Origin: Blautia sp.
Lineage (GTDB): Bacteria > Bacillota > Clostridia > Lachnospirales > Lachnospiraceae
Assembly (NCBI GenBank): GCA_026169535.1
Contig: JAPFCU010000084.1
Coordinates: forward strand, 21,506-85,505
Length of the DNA stretch: 64,000 bases
Direction of reading: 5' to 3'
Part shown: positions 63,888-64,000 of the stretch, in pieces
Position numbering within the stretch: the first letter of the stretch is position 1
Layout: each line of letters starts with the position of its first letter
Made by a program: the position numbers and the translations under genes
Notes under the pieces: model-generated
What the model was told of the DNA's origin: nothing
What the model saw: only the letters and a program-made list of their open reading frames with translations
The model's database searches: none

Positions 63888-64000
<113 letters not shown>

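Overview
The window reads as a chromosomal segment of a low-to-mid GC, spore-forming, anaerobic Firmicute of the Lachnospiraceae (Blautia-like). The evidence is the Clostridia-type gene order, the CotJ, SigK, SpoIIM and SpoVB-like sporulation genes, strong AGGAGG ribosome sites with frequent TTG and GTG starts, and a DUF5717/DUF5716 pair that I know mainly from Lachnospiraceae. No rRNA, tRNA, insertion sequence, phage module or CRISPR array was seen.

Layout. 1-1.9 kb: an MFS transporter (cut by the window edge) divergent from a flavin reductase. 1.9-8.6 kb: a catabolic island with a NanA-like lyase, an FCD-type GntR regulator, an SDR dehydrogenase, an HpcH/HpaI aldolase and a complete TRAP transporter, bounded by two nearly identical terminators. 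8.6-9.9 kb: cotJA-cotJB-cotJC. 10-12.1 kb: three unassigned genes, one with a PD-(D/E)XK-like motif. 12.1-12.5 kb: a 376-base intergenic stretch with a long inverted repeat, a structured RNA-like element and a promoter with two BlaI-type operators. 12.5-16.8 kb: a MecA-like penicillin-binding protein facing a blaI-blaR1 pair, a beta-lactam-responsive system resembling mecA-mecR1-mecI.

17-31 kb is housekeeping: uvrB, the CIRCE-controlled hrcA-grpE-dnaK-dnaJ cluster, prmA, rsmE, a cysteine desulfurase with thiI, an HPr-like protein lacking the phosphorylatable histidine, mtaB, then ireB-ruvX-DUF1292. 31-36.6 kb continues the conserved order with RNase J, a YlbF-family protein, a short MltG-like membrane protein, trmR, a U32-family protein and an uninterrupted sigK on the other strand. 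36.7-43.3 kb holds a PfkB kinase and the DUF5717-DUF5716-TPR cluster, whose function is unknown. 43.3-52.3 kb: fba, a divergent ureohydrolase, lgt, recA-recX, rny, spoIIM, xerD and a DAHP synthase.

52.3-64 kb: a SpoVB-like flippase, iscR-iscS-iscU behind an 18-bp perfect palindrome, a CtpE-like P-type ATPase, a probable selenium/sulfur handling trio (yedF, DUF3343, class V aminotransferase), a GH13 enzyme with a repetitive charged N-terminus, a PHP-family histidinol phosphatase and the start of gap.

The genes most worth attention are the BlaR/BlaI-PBP module with its leader region, the actin-like ATPase cluster at 37.7-43.3 kb, and the double-aldolase TRAP island. All functional calls come from reading protein motifs and gene order; no database search was run.
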